Shown: piece by piece, positions 47,045 to 59,040 of the stretch | Numbering within the stretch: the first letter of the stretch is position 1 | Layout of the letters: each line of letters begins with the position of its first letter | NCBI GenBank assembly: GCA_026545765.1 | Contig: JAIFAC010000457.1 | Location: forward strand, 1 to 64,000 | Length of the DNA: 64,000 nt | Direction: 5' to 3' | Source: Plantago major | Taxonomy: Eukaryota; Streptophyta; Magnoliopsida; Lamiales; Plantaginaceae | The notes under the pieces: model-generated | What the model was told of the DNA's origin: nothing | Database searches by the model: none | What the model saw: the letters and a program-made list of their open reading frames with translations, nothing else | Program-made: the position numbers and the translations under genes

Positions 47045-48269
47045 AGGTAAAATGGAGGGAGCACTTCATTAAGATAATATCATTGTTAGTTGATCAATTA
47101 AACGTATATCGCTAACATGTGAAAATAATATATGAGATCTAGTTTGGGGAACTTAAGAGTGAAAGCAGTTGGAATTTCCTTCGTGTGTCCAAACCGAACA
47201 ATTTCATAATAACATTTCGTTTGGTTGGATGACTAGTAAAATAGTACCAGTATAATTAACACAATCAAAACCTAAACCAATGATACTAGTAAGGATATGT
47301 TATTTTAATTTGAAATTCTTGAAGCGAATGGAATGAATGGGCCGATGACTGAAATGAAATGAAAGCAAAGCAAATGAAGCGAACAAAAGAAATTACATTT
47401 GTCCCATTTTTTAATAATAATGAATACTACATCCGGTCCATTAATAAATTCGTAAGGAGACTTTTTACAGATGTTGTTGTAATTACTATAAATTACGACA
47501 AAAGAATATAATAAAATTATATTATAAAAATAAATTAAGTATATTTGACTAACATAACTTTGTTTTATACTTTTTTGTGCGTAATTTGTAGAGTTTGGTT
47601 TGACTTTAGTTTGGTATAACTTGTTTTTTATTTATTAAGTTTGAGAAAAAACTCAACGTATCTTACGAGTTCTATTGTTCTAATATCTTCGATAAAAGAA
47701 CATATCGATTTTTTGTTAGAGATGTCGTACAAAGTATGTGAACCAGTTTGAATGGTACTCTCTCGAGTTCTGTAGTTTCTTATCTTAACTTCGACTTTTA
47801 CGGTAGAAAAGAAGGGCAATTCGAATCGTAACTATACTTTTTATTTCATTGATCTACTAAAAGTCGTGTTAAAAAGAAAGAAAGAAAAAGGTTGAAAATA
47901 TCTCAATTGGATAAATTTTCTTATTTTCCTTGTACAAAAGATGGGTTGTATAAATAAATGATAAAATATTAATAATAATAATAATATGAATTTAATGAAC
48001 TTAGCAATTTGAGCGAAGAAAATTTGAAGCGAAAGTGAGCGAAGGCGAGATGACTGGTAAGCCGAATGGGCAGTGAATGGAAGGCCGAATGAGTTTTCGG
48101 TTGAAAAAACGAAACTGAAGTCCGTTTTGCGAGAGACTCTTATATATATAGGAGTCTTGAAAGTCCTCTTCAAATGTTAAAACTATACAATTATACATTT
48201 TTCCTCGACTTGATTTCTGATGGTTTTTCGCGGATCTTTTTACTCGGATTCATTAAAAACGGGTCAAGT
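47045..48269. other. Intergenic, nothing recognised
   Basis: AT-rich sequence with a GAAAGAAAGAAA run near 47875. Short - strand frames at 47628-47819 and 47841-48173 have no domain or coding signature. No gene is supported. Confidence 0.45.
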
Positions 48270-48448
48270 AAAAACTAGACAATATAATATAAATTTAATA
48301 TCATATAAAAACAAGAGAATTCCTTTCATAAACTAGACAATATAATATAAAAACTAGACAATATAGACAATTATGTTACACTGAGTGAGTAAATTTCTGG
48401 ACAAGTAATAAAATTAGACAATTCAGTTACAAAACTAGACAATATGTT
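48270..48448. repeat. Irregular array of an ACTAGACAAT word
   Basis: AAACTAGACAAT-like words recur at least five times with variable spacing, and another copy lies across the Harbinger element at about 52946-52958. The array therefore predates that insertion. It lies in the 3' flank of the Ulp1-like fragment when read on the - strand. Confidence 0.65.
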
Positions 48449-48840
48449 GGCCCTGTTTAGCAAAACTAGCTGGTAGCTGAATAGGTAGCTGGTTAACTAG
48501 CTGAAAAGCTAGCTGATTTTAATGTAGGTGTTTAGCAAATTAGCTGATAAGCTAGATGTTATTTTATAAAATGACATAAAAGGGCATTACTCTGATTTTT
48601 CTAAATAATAGTACATCACATTTTTGTCTAATTATTTTAATATATATTCAATGTACTTTTCACCGCCACTTTAATAACATCATTGAAAATTATCAGAAGT
48701 TGAAAATAAATATTCATTGAGCATTCTAACTTTATACGGAAAAAAAATTAGTAACTTATGCAAGTTGCAAACAAGTACACAAAATGTATAACAAATGTTC
48801 CAACAAATATAAAATATAAGTCGTCTATTGAGAAAAGTAA

Positions 48841-50173
48841 CTAAGCTAGATCATCACTTTCCCATATCAAATCTGCAATGTTGTCACGGATTACATTCAT
48901 CTCAGTAGATGTTTCTCTTGAATTTTCACGGTTGGTGGCACTAGCAGTGTCAGGGAGTTCTTCAAAGGGTATATAATCCGGATGACTCTCAAGTACATTA
49001 AATATTAGATCATCTTCTGAGTGTATCCTAATGTAATTATGTAAAGCAACCACAGCCATGATAATATCAATCTGAGTCTCCATGCTATATTGTGGCATTC
49101 CAGCCAATATCTTCCATCTTTTCTTCAACACACCAAATGATCTTTCAATGCAGCTTCTAAGTGATGAATGTAATTTGTTAAATGCTTCTTGCCCATTAGA
49201 TGGTCATTCATGCTCAAATTGAGATTTGTGGTACCTTGTATTTGGGTAAGGGACCAAGTACTAAATCTCTTTACGGATATCCTTTGTCAACCAAATAATA
49301 CCTTCCATGTGGTGGGTGTGGAAAGTTCATTGACGGCGTATTGATCGCATGAAGAAAAACACGAGTATCATGAGCTGATCCAGGCCACCCTATTGAAATG
49401 AATGTGAAACACATATTAAAGTCACAACTTTCCATGACATTAATGGTAGGTATCCCCTTTCGTCCTCTATAGGGCAATAGTGCATCTCGAGGAATACATG
49501 CATGTATGTGTGTACCATCGATACATCGATGCAATCCTACACGATTTATATAAAAATATTATATGAAAACTTGTGAAAGCATTATACATAATAGTGTATA
49601 ATTAATGTTAGAACAATAAGATATGATAACAATAAAACCAGTACCTTAAAGTAGGGCATGTATCTATCGTCATTTGAAATTTGTGGGGTTATAAGTTGAA
49701 AAGTTGGATCTGACGGTTTTATGATGTCACGTGCCAAACCCATATAACCTTGACTTCTACCACTAATTGCTTCAAGAACATCATGAAATGCTTTCTGGCG
49801 ATAGTACGCCGGAACGTTGAAAGCGCTCAGCAACATCTCGATTGGAAATTCCTAGCGCAAGGGTATAAACAAATATACCAACTTTCTCAACAACAGACAT
49901 GTTATAACTTGCTTTCAGGCCGTATTTATTTTGGAGTTCTTCACACAATTTCCCAAATACACTTGACTCCATCCTAAAAGCATTAACAGATCGAATGGGA
50001 TGTCCATTCAAGACCTTTCGCATCCAATCTTCTCCCCTTTGAAGTGAAGTCATGCATGGTTCTTTGTAAATATACTTATAAAAATATGTCGCAAGAGACC
50101 ATGTGGTACATGTTGCCATAATCCAAAACAATTTACGCCTTTTCTTATTCTCCTTTCGATGTCCATAATGCAC
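48841..50173 (-). pseudogene. Harbinger DDE transposase gene, lightly broken
   Basis: The first exon starts at 50173 with a basic stretch and a helix-turn-helix-type region (SVVEKVGIFVYTLALG and NRDVAERF). The catalytic domain follows at 49534-49271 with CIDGTHI (first Asp), PYRGRKG, CFTFISIGWPGSAHDTRVF (second Asp) and YYLVDKGYP. The third acidic residue sits in CIERSFGVLKKRW near 49140. The C-terminus is VALHNYIR and an acidic tail ending at 48841. All three catalytic positions are still present. A stop and frame changes between 49150 and 49270 break the reading frame, and an intron separates the N-terminal exons. Confidence 0.85.
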
Positions 50174-50344
50174 CTATTAGCCACATAGTAAAAATATATC
50201 ATTAAAACATGGATTAATCCAAAAAGATCATCGTAACATGTTCATACGAGCAGTTCAACCAACAATAGAAATGAGTATTATAGCAAAATAGGCACATCAA
50301 GCCAAGCAATATAAAGAAATCAAACACACTAGTTAGATAGAACT

Positions 50345-51537
50345 CAAGGATAAGGAATTTATTTCTCTCGGGCATGCATGTAGTTCAACCAAGCCATTAA
50401 AGTAGCCATCATCCATGTTTATAAATATCTCCCGTCTAACACCATCTTCAAGTAGATGCATCAGAAAGCACCAAAATTCACTATTCTTTTCCAAGTAACC
50501 CTCATCTACCATGCTTTTAACAATATCCATGGCTACAACTATACTAGTACCTCCAGTACAAGCTCCACTATTATCAGAACCACCATTAGAACCACCCTTT
50601 TTATTAGGGGAATTAGAATCCTCCTCCATCAACTCCAATGCACGATTACATGTGTTTGTCAAGTCGGAGATTTGATTAGATAATATAACCGATCAACAAT
50701 TTGTCTTCTTTTCGCTTCACTTGTGTAGATTTGGTACTGGTGCTTTTAGTGTTTTTGAATGAAGCTTGTGCACCAGCACGACTTTGGCTATGAACTTGGG
50801 TTCCATCAGTTGTATGGTTAGGTAATTCAGAATTGGTGGCATCTCTTAGAAAATCGCTAAAAAAAGAATTCTCTTGATTTTCCAGATCATCAGCTCGAGA
50901 AGAATAGGCAACATAATACGCATAAGCATAAATCCGCACCACTTTCTTTGTTAATATCATCTTCATTTACATCACCTTCCTCCAAATTAACCACATTCAC
51001 ACTTGAAGGATCCATACACAGTGCCACAACATTCTCATCGATTATACGTTTACCTTGAATATCTCATGATATAGCTCTTCCATACTAAAAGCTGAAACCT
51101 TTATTGAAACCTTTTAAAATCTTTGTTTTCCTACATAAAAATAAATAAATATGCTATGAAATTATTGTATTACACAAAGTAAATAACGTATAAGCGTAAT
51201 AAAGTGTAGATCATACTAACTTTGAATTTTCGTGTCCACCATTCATACGAAGCCTCAATTTTTCACGAAGCGGGATCGCGCCAAGACCGGTTTCTCGATT
51301 CAACAACTTCTTCCATATATACCAATCAGTCCTCATATAATAAAATTTATTCTTCACGACTTTTGATGTACAATTTCGGCTAATTTTCTGATTTAGCTCA
51401 ATGGTGATTGATTTCCAATTAAATGTTGTTGCACGCCCATTCTTTCTAATGAAGTTGATACAAACGCCACACAAGATCTTCACTTCATCATCTGACCATT
51501 TAAAAGTTCGTTTCCCGTTCTCATCATTTGGTGCCAT
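50345..51537 (-). pseudogene. Harbinger Myb/SANT-like DNA-binding gene, lightly broken
   Basis: The start at 51537 reads MAPNDENGKRTFKWSDDEVK, a Myb/SANT-like domain with W and F core residues, as in the second protein of plant Harbinger elements, which helps the transposase bind DNA and enter the nucleus. The conserved YEWW segment near 51240 appears only after a frame change. Later exons (about 51.06-50.35 kb) encode an acidic region, a Lys/Ser/Thr-rich linker and a helical C-terminus ending in FWCFLMHLLEDGVRREIFIN. It is next to and upstream of the transposase in the same orientation. Confidence 0.75.
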
Positions 51538-52972
51538 CTAATAATAAATATCACAACCCTTCCACATCCATTTAAATTTAATAGACTAGACGAATACTGA
51601 TTAAATAATCAACGAACAAGAACAAATATAAAGAAAAATACATGAAGATCTCACTAAAGAAAAATCAGTTCTCTAACTAGAATACCAAATGAAATTTGTC
51701 TCTTTTCTTCAGTTTTGATATAATTATCATGTCAGTGTACAACTCAATATACTCACTAGTCACTACAGTCTCTGAGAGTGTAGAAGATCACAACCAGGAG
51801 ATTTTCATTCTTTCTCTAGCTAAAAAGTAGAAACAAAAGGAAAAGAAGCACTCCTATAGAAAATATGCTAGTCTAGTGATGCTGATAACACATATAAGTC
51901 ATCAAAATTCACAGCATTAGCAAGTAATTTCATGCATGTAAGCCTGTTCTACTTGTACCAACATAGTCGGAATTGCACTAGAACAGATCACTAAGTTAGC
52001 TTATCAAATCATCAATACGAGTAGTGAATAACATTATCTATCTCATAGTAGAATCTGAAAAGCAACTCATGAAATAGCAAGTGTTAGATTCAGTTTAAGA
52101 TGTACAAATTGATCGCAAATTCGCAACCAAGTAAACATCAAGCAAAAACTGGAATTTGGAACGTAACTGCAGTTCGAATGGAGTAAGCCCATGGTTCTTT
52201 TTCATTAGCCACCTTCAACTTGACATAGTAAATGCTCACGACAATTAATTCATCCACAATATTTCCCTAAAACCTCAACTAATCCAAGAAACATATATTG
52301 AATAGTAAAAGAAATATTAATTTAAGCAGGACTAGAAATGCACTAAGCATAATTAAATTCAAGCTAATTAAACAACATCAAAACTATAACAGAAGCATAA
52401 TAGATTGAATAGTATTATCATCAGACCATATCATTGCTCAATCACAAGGATCATTCTTCATGATATATGCATAGACAAGAACTTACGCACTCAACGAATC
52501 AAAAATATATACAACTAGCGCTGAAAATAAACAACTCACACAGGAACACAGAACGCTGGCAACGAGAATTCACAACTCGAGAAATTCATATTATGTAATT
52601 AAAGAAGAAGCGGGGCGATGGTGATTACACAAGCGGCGAGAGGCGATGGAACACAGAATGGCACCACAGTAAAAGATAGAACACGAGAATAATACTAACG
52701 ATTGGTTTTACTTTATTTAATTTAGGTTAGGGATATTTTCGGAATAAAAAAGATAACAAGTAGCTTTTTTTTTTTTTTAAAAAAAAATCTAGCCTGGGTA
52801 GCTTCTTCAACCAGCTAGCTGATCAGTTAGCTGATTTAAAAAGCTGCGTGTTCACGTAACAAGCTTTTTACTAGTCAATGGTAAAAAAAAGCTAATGGAG
52901 CTGAAAAGCTAGCTGGAAATCTATTGGTAAACAGGGCCGTTGTAAAAACTAGACAATTATGCAGGTCATTTT

Positions 52973-53356
52973 TCAAACTTGAAAAGCTTTTTCATCAGCA
53001 GCTTTCTTTGCTTCTAGCTTTTTCAACTTTTCACTCTCCTTCATTTGCTTTATCGCATCTTCTTTGTTAAATGATGCAACCTTCGTCAAAATATCAGATT
53101 TCAAACCATTTAAATCGTGAGAATAAGAAGTGAAAATTTCAACACGAAGGAATTTCCTACGATTCATCTAATACACAAAACCAAAACAAAAGCTCAGAAA
53201 AAATTATGCAAGAAGTTCACAATTTATCTACTCTAAGGGAAAAAAATTATCTAAAAACATAAGAAACTTGTACATACTTGCATTAGATCCTTGCAAGGAA
53301 AAGGAGTTCCTTGGAACAGCTCCATATGCTTCATCAGAAAAACACCACAGTCAGAA
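52973..53356 (-). pseudogene. Ulp1-like cysteine protease (C48), C-terminal fragment
   Basis: The upstream exon (53356 down to 53278) reads SDCGVFLMKHMELFQGT, the active-site cysteine segment of Ulp1/SENP proteases that cleave SUMO-type conjugates. A GTATGT donor at 53277 and a TATTAG acceptor before 53167 give an intron. The last exon (53167-52973) reads MNRRKFLRVEIFTSYSHDLNG and ends in a Lys/Glu/Ala-rich helix. Everything N-terminal, including the catalytic His and Asp, is missing because CACTA-2 starts at 53357. It may be a host gene remnant or cargo of another transposon, since Ulp1-like genes are often carried by plant DNA transposons. Confidence 0.65.
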
Positions 53357-53991
53357 CACTACAAGAAAATCTCTATATAGCGACGGAAAGGGGCGACGGA
53401 AGCTATCCATCGCTATATAGTGACGAATCGGTCGAATTTAGCGACGGATAGAGCGTTTCGCTCTATCCGTCGTTGCTTCCGTCGCTAAATAGCGACGGAG
53501 TGTCTATCCGTCGCTATGTTTTGTAGACTATTGATTTTTTTAAAAAAAGAAAATAGGAATTTAACGACGGATAGATTATCCGTCGTTAAAAAATTAATTT
53601 AAAAAAGAAAATTAAAAAAAACTAACGACGGATAAATCTAACTCACACCAAAACTCCACCATTTCTATTCTGCTTCTTCTCCATTTCTCTTCGCCAAGTT
53701 TCCAACTCCGACCAAAACTCCACCATTCAGGCCAATCTTGGACTCTTTTCGAAGCTCATTCAACAAGGAACTCGGGTGGCCCTTCAATTTCATCCTTCTT
53801 CGGCTATTTTTCCCGTAATTGAAGGTATTACGTCCAAAACCCTTACTTTTCTAAATTTGGGATTTTTGCTAATTTCGAGCAATTGTATGTTTTTAGACTC
53901 ATCTACTAGCTAGTTTAGCTTATATTAAGTAGTGGGTTAAGCTTGAGGTGGTGCAATTGATTGATTTATTGTGAAATTGATTTGTTAGTAT
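53357..53991 (+). mobile_element. CACTA-2, left end up to the LINE C insertion
   Basis: Starts CACTACAAGAAAATCTC at 53357. TAGCGACGGA-type subterminal motifs follow to about 53640, then a CT-rich leader and a GAAGGTATTACG splice-donor context near 53823 that parallel CACTA-3 at 60660-60850. It continues across LINE C at 58846. No right terminus was found before 60371, so this copy is truncated. Confidence 0.85.
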
Positions 53992-54002
53992 CACGTTAGG
54001 AT
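53992..54002. repeat. Target-site duplication of LINE C, left copy
   Basis: CACGTTAGGAT, repeated at 58835-58845. Relatives in CACTA-3 at about 61015 and 61248 carry a similar word once, without an insertion. Confidence 0.9.
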
Positions 54003-54499
54003 TTTTTTTTTTTTTTTGGAACTCGAAATATATTAAAACTTCCAAAAACAAATACAAAGCGAGAGGCGATCAAGGTGATCCAACCTAAAGTACTCAAAAC
54101 ACTAGCATTCTTAGTTAAGCATTAAGCGCCTCTTTGGGTCTAAGCTTTGGTACTCTCCAAGTCCTATAAATCACGACATCAATGATTTGTTGTGCTATAG
54201 AAAAATGTGTATCATCTTTGCCAAAACATAAGTTATTTCTATGCTTCCACACCTCGTAAATTGTTTCCAGGAAGGCCACCTTAAGCATCTGACTACGCTA
54301 ATTCTTGCTCTTACTGGAACTAATTATCCATCGCAACTCGACTGACCACGTACCAGGTGTATGTTGGATTCGAAGCCAATCCAAGACTTTATGCCAAATG
54401 CCACGAGTAGTGACACTCAAGCGATAAGTGTTCGGTGTCTGTTTGGGAGCAAAATCCGCATGTTATGCGTATCCGGAGGCCGAATCGATATAATCATCG

Positions 54500-57405
54500 C
54501 CGTTGCCGATCTGCGTGGCATGCCGGCCGTATAATCATCTAGCCCGTGGTCTAGCAATGGTTCCAAACATGAGCCGCTTCCAATCTACTTCAGGGTGATC
54601 ACCTTTGAGAGCAGTGTACATCAGGCTCGTCTTGTATTTTGGTAGAAGTCGCATATGGTCCCATGCGCTATTATTTTGTATTAGACTTCTACACTTTAGG
54701 ATACCCTTCATAATCCATGAGCTGCGTGGTGGGATGTCTTGTACAAGAATTAGGTCCTCTTTCATATAATACGCGTGAATCCATCGAACCCGTAAAGCAT
54801 CACCTTTCCACATAGATTCCATAACAATTTGATTAAACAAGCCTTATTCCATACACGTAAATCAATTATATGTAAGCCTCCATGTTTCTTTTCCATGCAA
54901 ATCTTCTCCCATGCCACAGGATTTTACGGTAACCGATTAGCTATTAGACCATAGGAAGGACCGCAAATCGACTCGATAGCCTTTAGCACACATTTTGGCG
55001 TGAAAGCATTGGAGCGATAATTTGTATTTGCAAATAGTACACTTTTCGATTTACACGACCACCATAAGCGGCGGTTTAGCACTCAATGTCGTATCCGAGC
55101 CACTATCTTGTCAATCGAGGTTGGCATTCTACAGCAGTGAGCTTCTTACTAGTTGGGGAGCGCTGAATATCGAAGCGGTAAAACACCTTCACGAAACCGG
55201 TGATACGCGGATGGCGACCTTGATATCATCATCTACTGCACCAAAGTAAACCTGGCACTTTACTGGATTAACACTAAGTCCTGTAGCTTTTGAGAAAGAG
55301 TCGAAAGTTGTCATTAACAATTCAACAGATCTCACATCACCTCTAGAGAATAATAATAGGTCATCAGCAAAGCTAAGATTGACAATGTTTAGCTTCTCGC
55401 ATTTTGCATGGAAATTAAAATCCGGTATCCTCTTTAATCCCTGCATTAATCTGTACATGTATTCCATCACTAGGACAAAAAGGAGTGGGGATAGTGGATC
55501 ACCCTGTCTTAGTCCTCGTCGTGCCTTGAGAAGCTGGGTGGGTTTTCCATTCACCATATATTTGTAAGATACCGTCGTAACACAGGTCATAATCCATCCA
55601 ATAAATTCTTTGAGGAATCTAATTCACAGTATGCCCTCTAAAGCTGACCATTCGACAGTATCATAAGCCTTCTGTAGGTCCATTTGAAGCATACATCTGG
55701 GGGTACCTACCCTCCGATTATAGCCCTTGATTAATTCATATGCTAGTAGTATGTGGTTTTGTATATGTTGTCCTGGAACAAACGCTTCTTGACTCTCATT
55801 TACCACATTACATAGTACTTTACTCAACCGATTGGTCAGTATCTTGGATATAATCTTGTAGATTGTAGTGCAGTAGGATATAGGCCGGAAGTCCTTAACC
55901 AGTTCCGCATTATCGATCTTTGGGATTAGAGTGACAATACTACAATTCACCGCCAAATACATCCTATTGTAGCAGAAGAATTCTTGTACATCATTTATCG
56001 TGTCTTCACCCACAATGCTCCATGCCGCTTTGAAAAATTTTGCATTATACCCATCGATTCCAGGGGCCTTTAGATATCCGATATCTTTTAGAGCATTAAT
56101 AATTTCCATCGTATGCAGGTCTATAAGGCGACAACTTTGATCGTGTGGTACTTGTGGGCCCTCTCGCGATTTCATAAATCCGATCCTCGCGATCATTTGG
56201 GCATTGATGCCGACTAATTTGTCGGTAGAATTCGATGACTTCATGTTCGAGGTCAGTTTGGGCAGTGGCTATGCTTCCATCCTGCCGTATCAATTGTCTA
56301 ATCCCAAGGTGCCGATTCTTTGATTTTAAAGAAGCGTGGAAATACGCATTGTTGCCATCTCCGAGCATGACGATCAATCTTTGATTTTGTTGTGTAATTT
56401 TCTCATCAATTTCATTCGATTGAGAACCTCATTTGGTATATTCTTTTACTCGATCAATTAGTATACGATTCATCCGATCGGCTATAAGATTACTGTTGAG
56501 CAGCGATTAGGCATTCTGGGCATCACAGGTTTGTCCTTTATACCGAAAATCCTCTGCATCTTCTTTATAGTTTGTAGTCTCTGAGTTTTGCCATATGACC
56601 ACCATTGCTCGCCCTCCATTGGAGTGTTCCAATTTTATCGTGCACAGTGGAGAAATCGAGGCTCAATGACACCATTAATGAAGCGGAATTGTGGCGAGTA
56701 TGGATTGGTGGTGTCCACATTAAGTAGTAAAAGCATAGCATGGTCGAGATGCTTGGTTCCGAGAACTTCCGCGTGGATGTGGCTAAAGATTGAAACCACG
56801 ACAAATTACCTAGAGCTCGATCAATCCATTGAGTAAATAGGGTGTGTGTGCTTATTGTGCCGTGAAGTGATCACCAATACTATCCACTCGTTTAATCCGA
56901 TTGTATCCATCATGTTCACCAAATCATTATATTCATACGGTTGGACTATGGAGCCACCAATTCTATCCTGTGCCGTCAAAACATTATTAAAGTCCCCATG
57001 TAATACCTAGGGCCCCTGACTGTGATGCCGTAATCCTTCTATCTCTCTCTCCGGTGTCGCCTCTCCTCAGTAGATTTAAGGCATAAATTGCGGTCATCCG
57101 GCTATCATGTCACCTTTCATGTCATACACTTTGCAGTGTAAGAATTGTGCACTCCCAGTAATGAGTTTCACGTCAACTTGCTTAGGGTCCCATAGGATCC
57201 ATATTCTTCCATTCGGATGGAAGTCATAGTTGTCTAAGTAGCACCATCGATTACCAAGTTTGCCTCGAATATTCTTGCATTTATCTTTCTTCACTCTTGT
57301 TTCCACTAATATAGCCACTGCAAAGTTCAGACCATTGAGACGGGAGCCTATCTCACGAATTTTGGCTATATTGTTACACCCCCTCACGTTCCATGAAATA
57401 ATCAT
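54500..57405 (-). pseudogene. LINE C ORF2 (endonuclease and reverse transcriptase)
   Basis: The start at 57405 reads MIISWNVRGCNN, the endonuclease first strand, followed by AILVETRVK and WILWD segments. The reverse transcriptase shows APGIDGYNAKFFKAAW near 56.05 kb, MDLQKAYDTVEW near 55.67 kb and SFADDLLLFS at about 55.36 kb, so the catalytic aspartates are intact. The C-terminal part near 54.54-54.84 kb (DALRVRWIHAYY) resembles the region before the zinc-binding tail. No RNase H was recognised. Frame breaks fall between 57.1 and 56.4 kb, near 55.6 kb and after 55.2 kb. Confidence 0.82.
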
Positions 57406-58764
57406 GGAACGGGATGTGGAGTCATAGGAGGATCATCCAGAATCCTCAAAGACTCAAATCCGTTCCTATCATGTATATTCTTGTCTTGTGCTCGATTTGG
57501 CGAGGCAACCCAAGGTTCTTTGCCTTTATCACGTGCTCTAGGTGACTTCCCTACTGTAGTCCATCTGTCTTGCTGTGTTTCATTAAATGGCTGCGAGTTG
57601 TTATCACTTGTGCTAGTTCCTTCCACCTGTCCGGAGTTTGAAGAGCTGCCCTGCGCATTACGTGTAGTGATTCGATGATCAACTTGTATCCTCCACTCCT
57701 TTGCAGCCTGTTTTTGTTGTGGTGGTGGCACCTTACGAGCTTGTTTTTGGCAGATGTGTCCAAACTTCTGGCATTTATCGCAGAACAATGGTTTCCATTC
57801 GTATTCCACCTGTTGTTTGATCATCTTCTCCTTTAAATCTTTGATCATAATGAAGTCTCGTAATTTCTTAGTGATATCCACCTCCACTAATATCCTTGCA
57901 TAGGAAACACATAGTTTACGTGCGGTACATTCATCCGTAAACAACGGTTTGCCCAAAGCACTTCCAATCTTCCCCAAGCTTTTCGAACCCCATAGGTGTA
58001 ATGGTAATTGTGGAAGTTTAACCCATATAGGTACAACACGTAGCATATCGTCTTTCAAGGAAAGACCCATTACCCATTCGCGTAAGAACATCGTCATATT
58101 GTAAATCGTATAAGGACCTTTGCTCATCACATGATCTTATCTTCCAAGCTCTTGAATTTTAGAATGAAGTATCCTTCATCGTTGTAAAACATCTCCGGTA
58201 AAAGCCACAAAATTCGATTTGATCATATATTGTTTCTGACATTCATGGATAATTCCCCACCGGGACATACATGATAGCGAGGTTTGCCAAAATTCAATTT
58301 CAGATTCAACATATGCTGCCTCTATTTCCACCTCAACTTCTCCATTGATTAGTGTAGGTGCAGAAAATTCAATTGCCAATCCTCTGGAGGTTTCTCTGTT
58401 TCCTCTTATTATGTCAGTCCATAAATTGGCCGTTTTCTCCCCTGATTTTTCCGTTCCATCTAATTCAGCTGCCTGAACAACTCCAATATTTTCCGGCTTA
58501 TCCATCGATGTTGAATTTGTCACCACAGTCGGTTCTGGATTCGCGTGTAGTCTTGTCTCTATCGGAATCGAGTTTTCAATCGCTGGTATTGTAGCACTTA
58601 CAGCCTCCTTTTCCTCATTGACGACCTAAATCGATTCCAAACCTCAGGCCTCCGTGCGCTCCAACTGCGCACGAGATCCTCCGGTCGGTTACATTTCATG
58701 TCTGGGACGGCGTGGTCACCTTCTTCACCTTCTTCTTTGGACGACCACGTGCCGCCTTCTTCAT
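57402..58764 (-). pseudogene. LINE C ORF1 (DUF4283-type RNA-binding protein)
   Basis: The likely start at 58764 reads MKKAARGRPKKKVKK, with an AT-hook-like RGRPKK and a nuclear signal, soon followed by a stop in this frame. 58526-58176 and 58130-57402 lie in one frame, but the short piece between them has shifted. Read in its own frame it gives FYNDEGYFILKF, a conserved DUF4283 strand, so at least two small indels separate the parts. The zinc knuckle CDKCQKFGHIC lies near 57.75 kb. The stop codon overlaps the ORF2 start as ATGA at 57402-57405. Confidence 0.8.
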
Positions 58765-58834
58765 ACCTGCGATCTTTCGATCAAGGAAAAATCGCCTGAT
58801 TCGAGATCCGGAAAAATGCGCTTTTGAAAAAAAA

Positions 58835-58845
58835 CACGTTAGGAT
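58835..58845. repeat. Target-site duplication of LINE C, right copy
   Basis: CACGTTAGGAT, identical to 53992-54002. CACTA-2 sequence resumes directly after it with GTTTGTAAGTATG. Confidence 0.9.
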
Positions 58846-59040
58846 GTTTGTAAGTATGTATGGTATTTAATTGATGTTTGTGGTAGGACTAGTGAGATTT
58901 GGTTGAATTTTTGGAGACCATTTAGATTATTTAGTGATTTTAGTGGTTGTAGTATAATTGGCTCGTATTAACTAGAAAGAATTACTACTGTTTTAATTTA
59001 TAATTCATAATTGTAATGGAAATTTGAAATTTATGTATAA
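58846..59040 (+). mobile_element. CACTA-2, continuation after LINE C
   Basis: Resembles the CACTA-3 leader intron at about 61025-61107 (ATGTTTGxAAGTATGTA and later ATTTGGTTxAxTTTTTGGA words). Similarity fades near 59040. No transposase sequence or right terminus follows, so the rest of the element was lost. Confidence 0.55.

Larger units (their letters stand above)
48449..52938 (-). mobile_element. PIF/Harbinger DNA transposon carrying both family genes
   Basis: The ends are inverted repeats: GGCCCTGTTTAGC from 48449 and, reverse-complemented from 52938, GGCCCTGTTTACC, with AGCTAGCT-rich subterminal sequence on both sides. Inside, on the - strand, are a Myb/SANT-like gene and then a DDE transposase gene, the two-gene set of this superfamily. 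The flanking three bases are GTT on both sides, rather than the family-typical TWA or CWG. A copy of the ACTAGACAAT repeat lies on each side. It is about 4.5 kb. Both genes carry a few lesions. Confidence 0.88.
54003..58834 (-). mobile_element. LINE C: full-span L1-type retrotransposon inserted in CACTA-2
   Basis: On the - strand it starts near 58834, encodes ORF1 (58764 to 57402) and ORF2 (from 57405), and ends in a poly(A) seen as 15 T at 54003-54017. It is bracketed by an 11-bp target duplication. It is about 4.8 kb. The same family as LINE A is indicated by the matching ORF1 segment IxVEVDITKxLR, the CX2CX4HXC zinc knuckle and the endonuclease start. It is better preserved than LINE A, with the FADD box intact, but several frame breaks make it inactive. 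Confidence 0.92.
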
